From Planctomycetaceae bacterium (GTDB lineage Bacteria > Planctomycetota > Planctomycetia > Planctomycetales > Planctomycetaceae), in contig JACKHO010000002.1 in the NCBI GenBank assembly GCA_020638955.1, positions 62,001 to 126,000 of the forward strand: a DNA stretch of 64,000 bases, given 5' to 3'. The position numbers and the translations under genes are program-made. Each line of letters opens with the position of its first letter. Within the stretch, counting starts at the first letter, position 1. Under the pieces are notes generated by a model. That model saw only the letters and a list, made by a program, of their open reading frames with translations. It had not been told where the DNA came from and did no database searches. Of this stretch, positions 8,664-17,393 are shown one piece after another.

Positions 8664-9641
8664 TTGGGAGAGAATCTGTTCAGCGCGTGGCCAACGGGTG
8701 TGAGTTCACTGGAATCAAAACCATTGGAGCAACCAGGCAAAGCCTCACGTAGCTGGCTGCAGTTCGTCGGCAGTCTGCTGCGGCGATTATTACTGCTCAT
8801 CGCACTTTGTTATTTAGGGATTGTCTGTTTGTTTGCCACAATGCAGCGATGGCTGATTTACAGCCCCAATCCTGCACCGGTTCAACCCGAAGAGGTGCGG
8901 CTCGATCCTGCGTTGGTCGAGTCCTTCCAGTTGCACTCAGAAGGCGAGCAGTTGGAAGGATGGTACTGCAGTACCCAACGTGGTTTCGGTGATGTCCGCC
9001 GCTGCGCCATTCTCTTTCCAGGAAATGCCGGCAACCGGGGAAACCGGGCCTCCATTATTCAGCAGTGGAACGAACTGGGCTACGACGTGGTCATCGTTGA
9101 CTACCGCGGATACGGCGGGAGTTCGGGAAAACCATCTGAAGCTGCCTTCGCTGCAGACTCGCGTGCTGTGTGGGACTACGTTACCCAGGAACGGCAGTTC
9201 GATCCGAAAGACGTCGTCATCTGCGGGCAGTCACTCGGCGGTGCCGTCGGCATACGGCTGGTCCATGACCTTGAAACGGAAGGGGTGCGGCCTGCTGGTC
9301 TCGTTGTGCGTGCTTCGTTTACTTCACTTGTTGACGCAGGACGTTATCACTATCCGTGGTTGCCGGTGAATTTGGTCCTGCTGGATCGATTCCCCTCGCT
9401 GGACCGCATTTCTGCAATTCAATGTCCGCTGCTCTTCCTGCATGGACAGCGGGATACCATTGTGCCGTTTGAACATAGTTCGAAGCTTTTCGCAAACGCG
9501 CCGGAAGCATCGCACAATGGCGTGGCGAAACGACTCGTGCCCCTTCCCAATGCCGGACATAACGACATTATGCACGTGCATGGGGATGACGTTACGGAGG
9601 CAGTGCGGCAGTTTCTCAGTGATGTCGCGGCTGTCCAGTAG
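8664..9641 (+). CDS. Membrane-anchored alpha/beta hydrolase
   Basis: From the TTG at 8664 the product is 325 aa; GTG 8700 is an equally plausible start. One N-terminal membrane helix (about 40-60, RRLLLLIALCYLGIVCLFA) precedes an alpha/beta hydrolase domain. The oxyanion region is LFPGNAGNRGNR, the nucleophile elbow GQSLGG (Ser about 190), the acid lies in LHGQRDTIVP and the His in NAGHNDI. The layout matches the ABHD13/ABHD17-like 'BEM46' family of membrane-tethered hydrolases. The substrate is unknown. The next gene starts 9 bp downstream, so the two are likely cotranscribed. Confidence 0.85.
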   Translation: MGENLFSAWPTGVSSLESKPLEQPGKASRSWLQFVGSLLRRLLLLIALCYLGIVCLFATMQRWLIYSPNPAPVQPEEVRLDPALVESFQLHSEGEQLEGWYCSTQRGFGDVRRCAILFPGNAGNRGNRASIIQQWNELGYDVVIVDYRGYGGSSGKPSEAAFAADSRAVWDYVTQERQFDPKDVVICGQSLGGAVGIRLVHDLETEGVRPAGLVVRASFTSLVDAGRYHYPWLPVNLVLLDRFPSLDRISAIQCPLLFLHGQRDTIVPFEHSSKLFANAPEASHNGVAKRLVPLPNAGHNDIMHVHGDDVTEAVRQFLSDVAAVQ

Positions 9642-9650
9642 CAACAGACG

Positions 9651-10733
9651 GTGCCAGTCGTGTCGGAACCAGTTCGCCATTTGTTTCTCTCTGAGTACCT
9701 GACCAGCGGCCTTTGGCCAACGGACGAGGCGCTTCCCAACTCTCTCGCAAGGGAAGGTCGGGCCATGCTGGAAACGGTCGCCCGTGACTTCCTGGCACTC
9801 GAGAAGAGCCGCCTCTTCCTCACATGGGACGCCCGACTGGAACTGCCAGAACTGGGGTGCCAGTGGCAGGCCCCCGAACCCGACTCACCGGGTGTCGATA
9901 TGTTCCGTTCGACGTGTGGACGAGTTCAGGTGCTTCGCGTTGCCAGTAACGCAGCTGCGGAGGAGTGGTTCGAAATTCTGAGCGAGCCCTTCGAATTCCG
10001 ACTGGTCATCGCACCGGAATTCGATTCCTTACTAAGCGACCGACTCGTGGTGACTGAGCGAAATCCGGAGCTGGTTTCGCTCAATGTCACTCGGGAAGCA
10101 GCGGAACTGTGTGCCGATAAGTATTTGATTGGCGAATTGTTGCAGCAGCACAGCGTCGCCTGCATTCCGGGATGGCTTGATCCTGCAGACATTCCGGCAA
10201 CTCAGCGCCGAGTGGTTGTGAAACCAAGGTGGGGAGCTGGTTCACAGGAAATCGCTACGGTGACGCGGGAACATGCACAACAATTCCACGACGGAAAACA
10301 CCTGTTCCAACCGGTTGTTGAGGGAATACCGCTCTCGGCTGCCGCAATTTTCGATGACGGCTTTCAATTGAAACAGGTATGGCCGCCCACACAACAGCAC
10401 CTCAGTGAGGACGGTGCCTACTGTTATCTGGGAGGGAGTATCCCCTTCACTGGTGTCACTCAACGTCAGGTCGATGCACTGGTAGCCCGTGTGGCTGAAC
10501 ATGTTCCAGGACTTCGGGGCTATGTTGGGTTCGACTTCATTCTCACGCCAGACGGCGAACTGGTGCTGGTAGAAATTAATCCCAGGCTGACGACCAGCTA
10601 TGTCGGGTACCGGGCGCTGTCCAATATCTCACTCGCGCCGTGGCTCATTCCACAAAACGTGCCAACCGAGTTACCGCCTTTCTCTGGCCACGTGGAGTTC
10701 AGTCCGTCAGGCACCATTCAATTGCACTCCTGA
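9651..10733 (+). CDS. ATP-grasp ligase, MfnD-like (C1/methanofuran-type cofactor)
   Basis: A 360-aa protein. The C-terminal half carries ATP-grasp features: VVVKPRWGAGSQEI (nucleotide-binding Lys and Gly-rich loop), FDFILTPDGELVLVEINPR (metal-binding Glu/Asn) and then LTTSYVGYR. EINPR followed by TTS is characteristic of the tyramine-glutamate ligase (MfnD) relatives found with tetrahydromethanopterin-linked C1 genes in methylotrophs and planctomycetes. A clear MfnB homologue lies at 58608-59333. The likely role is amino-acid ligation in a methanofuran-like cofactor; this is inferred from family resemblance. Other ATP-grasp ligases cannot be excluded. Confidence 0.7.
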   Translation: MPVVSEPVRHLFLSEYLTSGLWPTDEALPNSLAREGRAMLETVARDFLALEKSRLFLTWDARLELPELGCQWQAPEPDSPGVDMFRSTCGRVQVLRVASNAAAEEWFEILSEPFEFRLVIAPEFDSLLSDRLVVTERNPELVSLNVTREAAELCADKYLIGELLQQHSVACIPGWLDPADIPATQRRVVVKPRWGAGSQEIATVTREHAQQFHDGKHLFQPVVEGIPLSAAAIFDDGFQLKQVWPPTQQHLSEDGAYCYLGGSIPFTGVTQRQVDALVARVAEHVPGLRGYVGFDFILTPDGELVLVEINPRLTTSYVGYRALSNISLAPWLIPQNVPTELPPFSGHVEFSPSGTIQLHS

Positions 10734-10757
10734 TTCGGTATGCCGATTTCGCTACAT

Positions 10758-10788
10758 AAAAACAGCGTGCCCGTTGCGGGGCACGCTG
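10758..10788 (-). terminator. Rho-independent terminator of EF-hand gene
   Basis: A perfect 10-bp stem, CAGCGTGCCC (10763-10772) with GGGCACGCTG (10779-10788), has a 6-nt loop. Read on the minus strand it is followed by TTTTTAT (complement of 10757-10762). It lies 25 bp past the stop of the minus-strand EF-hand gene. Confidence 0.85.
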
Positions 10789-10813
10789 CGAAAGTCATTC
10801 AAGACAGGTTGGC

Positions 10814-11104
10814 TTACTTGTCTGATTTTGGCTTAGGCATCGCCTTGAACTCTTCGAGGGACAATGAACCGTCTTTGTTCTTGTCCTTACGGGTGAAGGC
10901 CTTCTTAGCCATTTCGGCTTTGTCGTCAGTACGCTTGCCGACGAATTCTTCCAGGCTCAATTTGCCGTCGCTGTCCTTGTCCATTTTCTTGAACGCAGCG
11001 TCGAGGTCACGCTTCTTTTCCGGTTTTTCGTCTGCAGCAAACAGACTAACCGAGCAAGTGAGAGCGAAACAAAATGCACAGGCAGTCAGCAATACTTTTT
11101 TCAT
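10814..11104 (-). CDS. Exported EF-hand calcium-binding protein
   Basis: ATG 11104 gives 96 aa starting MKKVLLTACAFCFALTCSVSLFAADEK, a clean signal peptide; the frame is open to 11173. Two EF-hand loops are visible: DKDSDGKLSLEE and DKNKDGSLSLEE, both with Asp/Asn/Gly/Glu at the ligand positions. A lysine-rich, short secreted protein of this kind is common in planctomycetes. The likely role is calcium binding in the periplasm. AGAAGG lies upstream of the start, and an intrinsic terminator follows the gene. Confidence 0.88.
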   Translation of the reverse strand: MKKVLLTACAFCFALTCSVSLFAADEKPEKKRDLDAAFKKMDKDSDGKLSLEEFVGKRTDDKAEMAKKAFTRKDKNKDGSLSLEEFKAMPKPKSDK

Positions 11105-11297
11105 TGGTGGAACCTTCTGAAAAGGGGGGTGAGAAACAATTAACAACATCGCATGAACCGAACGAAATGGCATTCATTCGGTTTCATTGGCCGTGGAGCA
11201 GAGTGGCTTTGTTGAGCGCACACCTTTCACCACGACCTTGAATTACAACTTCAAAGAGAATTGTCAGCAACGAATGTCCGAACGTTCAGACACAACT

Positions 11298-11330
11298 GAA
11301 GCCCCATCTCACCCGAGGAGATGAGGCTTC
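11298..11330 (-). terminator. Hairpin after DUF1501 gene
   Basis: A 13-bp stem with one mismatch, GAAGCCCCATCTC (11298-11310) with GAGATGAGGCTTC (11318-11330), loop 7 nt, lies 11 bp past the DUF1501 stop. No T-run follows on the minus strand, so it is a possible terminator or 3'-end stabiliser. Confidence 0.5.
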
Positions 11331-11341
11331 GTCGTGGTGAC

Positions 11342-12643
11342 CTACGAGAACAGTCCGTCAATGACGTTACCGTCGCGAATAATCATGACCGGACGACCAC
11401 TTGGCGTGTGGTATTCCTTGGTATGATCGATACCGAGGGCATGGTAGAACGAAGCAGCGGCGTCGTCTGGACGGATGGCGTCGTTCAGTGGTTCGGTGGC
11501 GTTTTCGTCCGACTCACCAATGACGCGACCGCCAGCAATTCCGCCACCAGCCATCAGCATGAACATGCAGCGTGGGTAGTGGTCGCGACCGTTGCGGGTG
11601 GTGTTGATTTTTGGCGTCCGACCGAACTCGCCAGTGACAAACACAACGGTCGACTCCAGCAGGCCTTTTTCTTCGAGACCTTTGAACAATGCGCTCAGGC
11701 CGGTATCCAGTGGTGGCAACAGGTTGTCCTTGAGGCGGGTCCAGTTGTCCTGGTGGGTATCCCAGCCACCGGTTGACACAGTCACGAACCGCACGCCCGC
11801 TTCGACGAGTCGTGTCGCGAGCAGACAGCTTTGACCGAAACCAGAGTCACCGAATTTCTCGGAGTAGGCTGGGCTTTCCTGGCTGATGTCAAACGCCTTA
11901 CGAGCGCGAGGCGAAGTAATCATGGAGTAGGCCTGCTCCGAGAACTTGTCCAATCCGGCGAGGATCTGGCTGTTCTCTTCTTGGCCTGCGAAAACGGTGT
12001 CGAGCTTGTTGAGCAGGCCCTGACGCTTTTCCACATCTTGCACGGTCAACCCGTTGCCCAAGGCAATACCGCGAACGGCGAATGGACGTCCGGCGGTCGG
12101 GGTGGCGTTGGTGTGAAGCGGTGCATACTGCACGCCCAGGTAACCGGGACGCTGCGTGGAGTTGGGAATCGAAACGAATGGTGGCAAATCGTCTGGGCCG
12201 CCGAGTTCTTTGGTGACGACTGCGCCGTACCCTGGAAACTCGAGTGATGGCAGCGGACGGTTACCGCTGTTGACGTACTCCGACCCCAGTCGGTGAGCAG
12301 CCAACGTGTGGCTGACGCCCCGCAGGATGACGAACTTGTCCATTGTGGACGCCAGCAGTGGCAGGTGCTCACAAATTTCAATACCCGGCACGGCCGTCTG
12401 AATAGGATTAAACTCGCCGCGATATTCCGAATTGGCATTTGGCTTCAAATCGAAGGTGTCCATGTGGGTAGGACCACCCGGCAAGTTAATGAAAATTGCC
12501 GACTTGGCCTTAGCCATAGGGTTCACTTCGCCCGCCTGAGAAAGGCGCAGGAATGAGCTGAGTGAAAAGGCTCCGAGGCCAAGAGCACCAGCTCGCAGAA
12601 AGTCACGTCGACGTAGTCCGTCACAAGTTAGATGAAGAGCCAT
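11342..12643 (-). CDS. DUF1501 protein (Tat-exported, sulfatase-like fold)
   Basis: A 433-aa protein with a twin-arginine signal (RRRDFLRAGALGLGAFSLSSF). It has the DUF1501 landmarks: FINLPGGPTHMDTFDLKP, the central VTVSTGGWDTHQDNW and VTGEFGRTPKINTTRNGRDHYP, an arrangement reminiscent of alkaline-phosphatase/sulfatase-fold metal sites. These proteins are nearly always encoded next to DUF1549/DUF1553 proteins, as here, and the two are thought to work together outside the cytoplasm. The function is not established. It is the last gene of the minus-strand run that begins with an ECF sigma factor. Confidence 0.93.
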   Translation of the reverse strand: MALHLTCDGLRRRDFLRAGALGLGAFSLSSFLRLSQAGEVNPMAKAKSAIFINLPGGPTHMDTFDLKPNANSEYRGEFNPIQTAVPGIEICEHLPLLASTMDKFVILRGVSHTLAAHRLGSEYVNSGNRPLPSLEFPGYGAVVTKELGGPDDLPPFVSIPNSTQRPGYLGVQYAPLHTNATPTAGRPFAVRGIALGNGLTVQDVEKRQGLLNKLDTVFAGQEENSQILAGLDKFSEQAYSMITSPRARKAFDISQESPAYSEKFGDSGFGQSCLLATRLVEAGVRFVTVSTGGWDTHQDNWTRLKDNLLPPLDTGLSALFKGLEEKGLLESTVVFVTGEFGRTPKINTTRNGRDHYPRCMFMLMAGGGIAGGRVIGESDENATEPLNDAIRPDDAAASFYHALGIDHTKEYHTPSGRPVMIIRDGNVIDGLFS

Positions 12644-12664
12644 ATCTGTTTACCTTTGGGATAA

Positions 12665-12691
12665 GGACACCACCAGCAGGCGGTGGTGTCC
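12665..12691 (-). other. Perfect 10-bp hairpin between DUF1549/1553 and DUF1501 genes
   Basis: GGACACCACC (12665-12674) pairs perfectly with GGTGGTGTCC (12682-12691), loop 7 nt. It lies in the 111-bp spacer, 21 bp upstream of the DUF1501 start codon. No T-run follows, so an mRNA-processing or translational role in the operon is more likely than termination. Confidence 0.55.
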
Positions 12692-12754
12692 GGTTAATCA
12701 TTGAATGACAAAGTGAGGCGCGATACCTCGAAACTCAAAACTTCAACCACCGCA

Positions 12755-15385
12755 TTAGTGGTTCAGCATGAACTCCTTCGTGTTAATGAGCGCCCATACG
12801 AGGTCTTTGACACCGTCGGCTGGTTGTGCGGCACTGGCGAGATATTCACTCGCTGCCGTACGCTCATCAGCGCTGGGCAAGCGACTCAAAGTTCTCAGGT
12901 AAGCCTGAGAAATGACTTCGTCGGCACTGAAATCTTTGGAAACTGATTCGGAACTCGGAGTCAGTTCCTTCACCTTATCGCGGGCCGCTGCGAGTGCAGA
13001 TTCGGCCTTGGCGATCTGAGCTTCATTGCCCTTCTTCTTCGCAACTTCGACCGTCTTCTCAAACCGTTCAACCTGGGCTTCGGCTTGAGCCAGCAGTCGT
13101 TCAGCCTGCTCATCCTGTGCTTTCTGGTTGCGGAAGATTTGGGTCAACCAGCCGTTTCGATCGGTCAGCATGACTTCTACGTCGCGGTCGTTTCGCGTGT
13201 AAAGCGTTTGCAACAAACTCGCTTCCATCGACCGGTCACAGTCACAGGCACTTTCACGAATACTGCGTCCGAACACTGCCAGTGCATAGTTGCGACCATT
13301 CGAGGCATTGTTTCGCGGTGGCGAGGTGTCACGAATGGCCCGACCAGTGGTGACGGAAATATATTCCGCAGCTTTCTGATCATTCAGCGTTGCCATAGTA
13401 AGTGCGTCATAGGCTGCTTCCGCAGGGAGACGACGCACAACGGCACGGCTGAAGTTGCGTTCATCCATTGCGTTGGTCTCATTGGGCTGCCAGCTGCGCT
13501 GATACGTATCGCTCAGCACAATTTCGCGGTGCAGCCACTTCATGTCGTAACCATTCGCGATGAAACCATCGGTCAGGTGGTTAAGCAGACCGGCGTTTGA
13601 AGGCGGATTGGCCAGCGACAAATCATCGGTCGGCTCGACAATGCCGCGTCCCATGTAGTTGGACCAGACCCGGTTTACGAAGGCTTTCGCAAACAGTTTG
13701 GTGGGGCTGTTTCGCAACCAATCCATGAGAGCTGTACGTGGATCTTCAATGTTGTCGACGTCGACTTCCTGTTCGCCCAGCAGTTTCGCTGTTTTGGCGG
13801 CTGGGGCGTTCTTACCCTGATTCTTCGGAGCGGTAATGGCCAGCTCGGGGAACGGAACGGTCTTGCCGTCTTTCACGGCCTTTTCAATGGCCTTCCGCAA
13901 GTCGTTATTGTTTGGCTTTCCTTCGATGCCAATTTCTTTCAGGATCGCGCGGTACTCTTTCGCGTCGCCATTGCGGCTGAATCGCACTCGTGCAAAGAAC
14001 TTTTCAAACTGCTGGAAGTCAGCTTGCGTCCACACATCGAAGGGGTGCTTGTGGCACTGGGCACATTGAATGCGCGTGCCCATGAAGGTGTAGGCAAACC
14101 CAATCGCACGGTCTTCTGTCGAGATGAAATTGCGACGTCCCCAGAAGTACATCAGTCCATCCTGATCGGCAAATGATTTGCTATCGTCACGGTAAGCATC
14201 CGTCATGCGTTCGCAATAATCACGATAGCTCTCGTCAGCATGACGAGAGTCAGCGACGACAATACCCTCCATGAGTTTGTCGTACGGCATGTTTTCCTGA
14301 ACCCGTTTGAAAATCCAGGCATACCATTCCGCTGAACCGGAGTTGCGATTCACGGGATTGACGTTTTGCAATTGCTGATCGGAGCAACCAGTCCAGTCGC
14401 AGAGTCGCGTTGTCCACCACGCAGCATACGCTTCGCTGCTGAGGAGTTCGTCAACTTTGCGAGCCCGTTTGTCGGCATTCGTGTCAGCCAGAAATGCTTC
14501 CGCTTCAGCAGCTGTTGGAAGTGTGGCCGTCAAATCGAGACAGACGCGACGCAAGAATTCCGCGTCGGTACATTGCTCTGAGGGGATGACACCCAGCTTC
14601 GACAACTTCTCAACGACAAGGCGATCGACTTCGGTGGTCGCTGCAACTTTGGGATACTTTTCTCCAATACGATCAGTCACTGGACGGATGACGGGAACGG
14701 GCACAACGGCGTTGTCGTAGAAGACAACAACGTGGGAGTCACCAGGATCGCCCGAAGTGACGAGCCCTTCTCCATCAATGCCACAAACGGCGTCATCGTT
14801 TGACTGGAAACGGCACAGACAAGTGACGTCTTCACTCATCCCGTCTTCCCAAACGGCTACAGCTTTGAGCTGTTGCAGTTGATCAGCGTCGGTGAACTGG
14901 ATTTCGCTAGGGGTCACTTCGAGACGCAGCAGCTTGGTCGGGGTTTCGCCCACTGCTGGAGCGCCATTGCCAATCCACTTCATGAACAAGTTGTATTCCC
15001 AACTGCCGACTTCCATTCGTTTACCACCCTCGTGTGGCTCCACGTTGATAGCCTTCTGCACGAGATAACTGTCGGTCGGTGCGTCGGTGTCGATGCGTTC
15101 GATGAGCCCTTCGCGGTCCATTTTGAAGTCATAGCCGAACAGGGACAGACGGAAGCCGCCGCGCCCCTGGAACGATCCGTGACAGGAACGTCCATTGCAT
15201 CCCAGCTTCCCGAGGAGCGGTGACATGTGCTTCTGGAAATCGGGAGTTTCGTCGATTTCCGCATTGGCAAAACGAGTGCTGGCCGGTGCGAGGACTTTTG
15301 CGTCCTCAGCAAATGCGTGATTGGATAGCACGCAAACTCCGACGAGCGCTCCCAGAGTCATAGTGAATGTGAGTGGTCTCATCAT
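12755..15385 (-). CDS. DUF1549/DUF1553 (PSCyt2/PSD1) cytochrome-like protein
   Basis: An 876-aa exported protein; the signal ends near NHAFA/ED. A PSCyt-like segment near the N-terminus has CNGRSCH (C63, C68, H69), a CX4CH form usual in this family in place of CxxCH. The DUF1549 region contains FLRRVCLDLTATLPT and WTTRLCDWTG. A second heme-type motif CAQCH (in RIQCAQCHKHPFD) is near residue 440. The DUF1553 region includes FAKAFVNRVWSNYMGRGIVEP and LPAEAAYDA. A coiled coil (about 740-800) precedes the C-terminus. It is paired with the DUF1501 gene downstream. A redox or polymer-degrading role is suspected but unproven. Confidence 0.93.
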   Translation of the reverse strand: MMRPLTFTMTLGALVGVCVLSNHAFAEDAKVLAPASTRFANAEIDETPDFQKHMSPLLGKLGCNGRSCHGSFQGRGGFRLSLFGYDFKMDREGLIERIDTDAPTDSYLVQKAINVEPHEGGKRMEVGSWEYNLFMKWIGNGAPAVGETPTKLLRLEVTPSEIQFTDADQLQQLKAVAVWEDGMSEDVTCLCRFQSNDDAVCGIDGEGLVTSGDPGDSHVVVFYDNAVVPVPVIRPVTDRIGEKYPKVAATTEVDRLVVEKLSKLGVIPSEQCTDAEFLRRVCLDLTATLPTAAEAEAFLADTNADKRARKVDELLSSEAYAAWWTTRLCDWTGCSDQQLQNVNPVNRNSGSAEWYAWIFKRVQENMPYDKLMEGIVVADSRHADESYRDYCERMTDAYRDDSKSFADQDGLMYFWGRRNFISTEDRAIGFAYTFMGTRIQCAQCHKHPFDVWTQADFQQFEKFFARVRFSRNGDAKEYRAILKEIGIEGKPNNNDLRKAIEKAVKDGKTVPFPELAITAPKNQGKNAPAAKTAKLLGEQEVDVDNIEDPRTALMDWLRNSPTKLFAKAFVNRVWSNYMGRGIVEPTDDLSLANPPSNAGLLNHLTDGFIANGYDMKWLHREIVLSDTYQRSWQPNETNAMDERNFSRAVVRRLPAEAAYDALTMATLNDQKAAEYISVTTGRAIRDTSPPRNNASNGRNYALAVFGRSIRESACDCDRSMEASLLQTLYTRNDRDVEVMLTDRNGWLTQIFRNQKAQDEQAERLLAQAEAQVERFEKTVEVAKKKGNEAQIAKAESALAAARDKVKELTPSSESVSKDFSADEVISQAYLRTLSRLPSADERTAASEYLASAAQPADGVKDLVWALINTKEFMLNH

Positions 15386-15433
15386 GCAATTCTTGGGGTT
15401 AGGGATTCGAAACGCGGACGGTTTCGAGGCGGG

Positions 15434-16030
15434 CTACTGTGGCTTGGGCTTCTTGACCTGAACATTGACGCTTCGCAGCAGTCGGTCCATTTCCTTCTCG
15501 GCGAGTTCATCGCTCTGCTGTTGCAACTGCGAAATGGACTCGTCCAGTTTCTCCAAACGCTGCGCCAGTTTTTTCCGTTCGGCCACGACTTGGGCCAGCC
15601 GAATTTCCTGACGCAACAGGAGCAGTTTCTTCATTTCGGCACGCTGGGCCTCTGGCATACCGGAAACACTTTGAGCGGCCATCAGTCGGATTCTGGAATC
15701 GAGCTTCCAAATTTCGAGTTCGGAGGAATATCGATCGGGGAAGCGCGGCTGCAGCTTGGCGAGACGTTCGCTGGTGCGAAACAGTTCTCGCACGGCCGAC
15801 TCATAACCAGCGGCGTCACGCTTCTTCAGCGTCTCGACAAGACTCGCCAACTCAGGATGATGCCGTTTGGCAAACGTCATGGCGGCCGCTTCCCGTTCCG
15901 GAGTGACGGCACGGTCTTCGACCGGCCCCTCTTTCATCGGATCAGCCGCGGTGGATAACACAGCCCATCCGGTGGCCAGCAGGAGGCCAACGCTCATGAA
16001 GCAATGGAGCAGCCAGTTTCGGGAACTCAT
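15434..16030 (-). CDS. Exported coiled-coil protein in ECF sigma operon
   Basis: A 198-aa protein with an N-terminal signal or anchor (LLHCFMSVGLLLATGWAVLSTAA). A highly charged, helical body is predicted to form coiled coils, notably about 120-190 (LLLLRQEIRLAQVVAERKKL, then KLDESISQLQQQSDEL). No enzyme motif is visible. Its start overlaps the stop of the anti-sigma-like gene by 4 nt (ATGA), so the two are translationally coupled. It could be a periplasmic partner of the anti-sigma protein or of the DUF1549/1553 protein (inference). Confidence 0.8.
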   Translation of the reverse strand: MSSRNWLLHCFMSVGLLLATGWAVLSTAADPMKEGPVEDRAVTPEREAAAMTFAKRHHPELASLVETLKKRDAAGYESAVRELFRTSERLAKLQPRFPDRYSSELEIWKLDSRIRLMAAQSVSGMPEAQRAEMKKLLLLRQEIRLAQVVAERKKLAQRLEKLDESISQLQQQSDELAEKEMDRLLRSVNVQVKKPKPQ

Positions 16031-16590
16031 AGCGTCCCTCCCGTGCCCGGCACCATTTCTTCCATCACTTCAAGTGTTGATGATTCGGCAGCAATGAGCA
16101 TCCAGTTGGGAACTTCGCCGAGCGTTTCTGAAGAGAACTCGAAATCGGCTTCGCGGATGTCACTATCGGAAATGGCTTGTTGATCTGATTCAATTGGGCT
16201 GGCGTGCAATTCACTCCACGCAACCAGAACTTCTGGAGCCGTTTCCTCAGTCTCGGCGACAAATGCTGGCTGCACATAATCTCCCGACGGTGCCGGCCAG
16301 AACTGCAGTCCAAAAGTCAACAGCAAGGCAGCGGCCAAAGTTGCAGTACCCACAATCTGGTATGCGTTGCGACGATTCGACGCATCGCGTGTCGCAACAA
16401 CTGGAGTGCTGACCTGCTCGGCAGCGCGAATGGTTTCGCACAGGAGGAACTCGTCGGCGACGAGCTGGCACAGAGTGGCGTCGCCCGCCAGTCGTTCTTC
16501 AAACGCTGCCGCTTCCTGAGGCGTCATCTCACCATGGGCGTACAGAAACGCCTGCCAGTGAGTATCAGATTGTGACTGTTCAGAAAGCAT
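16027..16590 (-). CDS. Membrane anti-sigma factor-like protein
   Basis: A 187-aa protein. The N-terminal cytoplasmic part (1-70: HWQAFLYAHGEMTPQEAAAF, then ERLAGDATLCQLVADEFLLC) has the length and acidic-helical character of anti-sigma N-domains, though without the HxxxCxxC zinc motif. One membrane helix follows (about 76-95, IVGTATLAAALLLTFGLQFW), then an acidic exported tail. It sits 24 bp downstream of the ECF sigma gene and overlaps the next gene by 4 nt. By position and architecture it most likely binds the sigma factor; this is inference from context. Confidence 0.72.
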   Translation of the reverse strand: MLSEQSQSDTHWQAFLYAHGEMTPQEAAAFEERLAGDATLCQLVADEFLLCETIRAAEQVSTPVVATRDASNRRNAYQIVGTATLAAALLLTFGLQFWPAPSGDYVQPAFVAETEETAPEVLVAWSELHASPIESDQQAISDSDIREADFEFSSETLGEVPNWMLIAAESSTLEVMEEMVPGTGGTL

Positions 16591-16614
16591 TGCAGTGTTG
16601 GTGTTGATATTCGG

Positions 16615-17187
16615 TTAGCTGTCGTTTCGGTCGCTGAGGGCCTGGCGGAGTTTGATGAGTGCCAGTCTCATGCGTGTCAGAACTGTTCCCAGTGGAAGAC
16701 CGAGGCTGTCGGCTATTTGTTGAAAGGTGAGGTTTTCATACATGCGCTGTCGAACCACTTCGGCCTGTTCGGCAGGCAACTCGTCCAAGGCAATCCGTAC
16801 GGCCTGTACCGACTCCCAGGACAATAATTCCTGATCTGGCGAGGGAGCATGCCTCTGAGGCAACTGGGCGATTTGTTCCTTGGCTTTCTGTTTGTTGCTC
16901 AGTTTCCTTCGCAACATCATCGCCTCGTTAAAGGCGACCCGAAACAACCACGCCTTCTCGCTCCCAGAGGCAACATTTCCACCGTGCGTGAGCGCCTTGG
17001 AAAACGTTGCCTGAAACACTTCCTCTGCCGCATGCTCATTGCGTAACACACTGAGCAGGAAACTCTTTACGTTCGTCGAAAACTGTCGGTGCCACGTCGT
17101 CCAGGTTCCGGGATCGAGTGGCGAATGGCCGATGTCGCCTGCTTCCAAACGCTCGTCATCACCACTTTCAGAATCCGCTTCCGTCAC
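16615..17187 (-). CDS. ECF-type RNA polymerase sigma factor
   Basis: A 190-aa protein read from GTG 17187. The sigma region 2-like segment is FLLSVLRNEHAAEEVFQATF, followed by WLFRVAFNEAMMLRRK. The region 4 helix-turn-helix is LTFQQIADSLGLPLGTVLTR, preceded by LPAEQAEVVRQR. The length fits the ECF family. It heads a minus-strand run of anti-sigma-like, coiled-coil, DUF1549/1553 and DUF1501 genes, and probably drives that run and itself. I could not pick out a matching -35/-10 pair upstream. It diverges from the MoxR-like gene. Confidence 0.93.
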   Translation of the reverse strand: MTEADSESGDDERLEAGDIGHSPLDPGTWTTWHRQFSTNVKSFLLSVLRNEHAAEEVFQATFSKALTHGGNVASGSEKAWLFRVAFNEAMMLRRKLSNKQKAKEQIAQLPQRHAPSPDQELLSWESVQAVRIALDELPAEQAEVVRQRMYENLTFQQIADSLGLPLGTVLTRMRLALIKLRQALSDRNDS

Positions 17188-17323
17188 GCCAGCAGCTTTC
17201 TTACAGAGTCAAATGATCCAGACCGTCCCATTATTTTCAGAATCTTCACCGAACAGCAAAATATCGCCATCTTTTGATGAGTTCGCCAGTTACTTGCCTT
17301 CAGCCTATCATAAGAACAATCAA

Positions 17324-17344
17324 CATGGTGCTTTCGGCACCATG
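17324..17344 (+). promoter_or_regulatory. 8-bp hairpin in leader of MoxR-like gene
   Basis: CATGGTGC (17324-17331) and GCACCATG (17337-17344) form a perfect stem with a 5-nt loop TTTCG. It lies 49 bp upstream of the chosen start and contains an alternative in-frame ATG (17325). Possible regulatory or start-masking structure; no known riboswitch is recognised. Confidence 0.4.
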
Positions 17345-17393
17345 TGACTATCCAGACGTCCACTACATCCGCACGTTGAAAGCTCCAGAGGCC

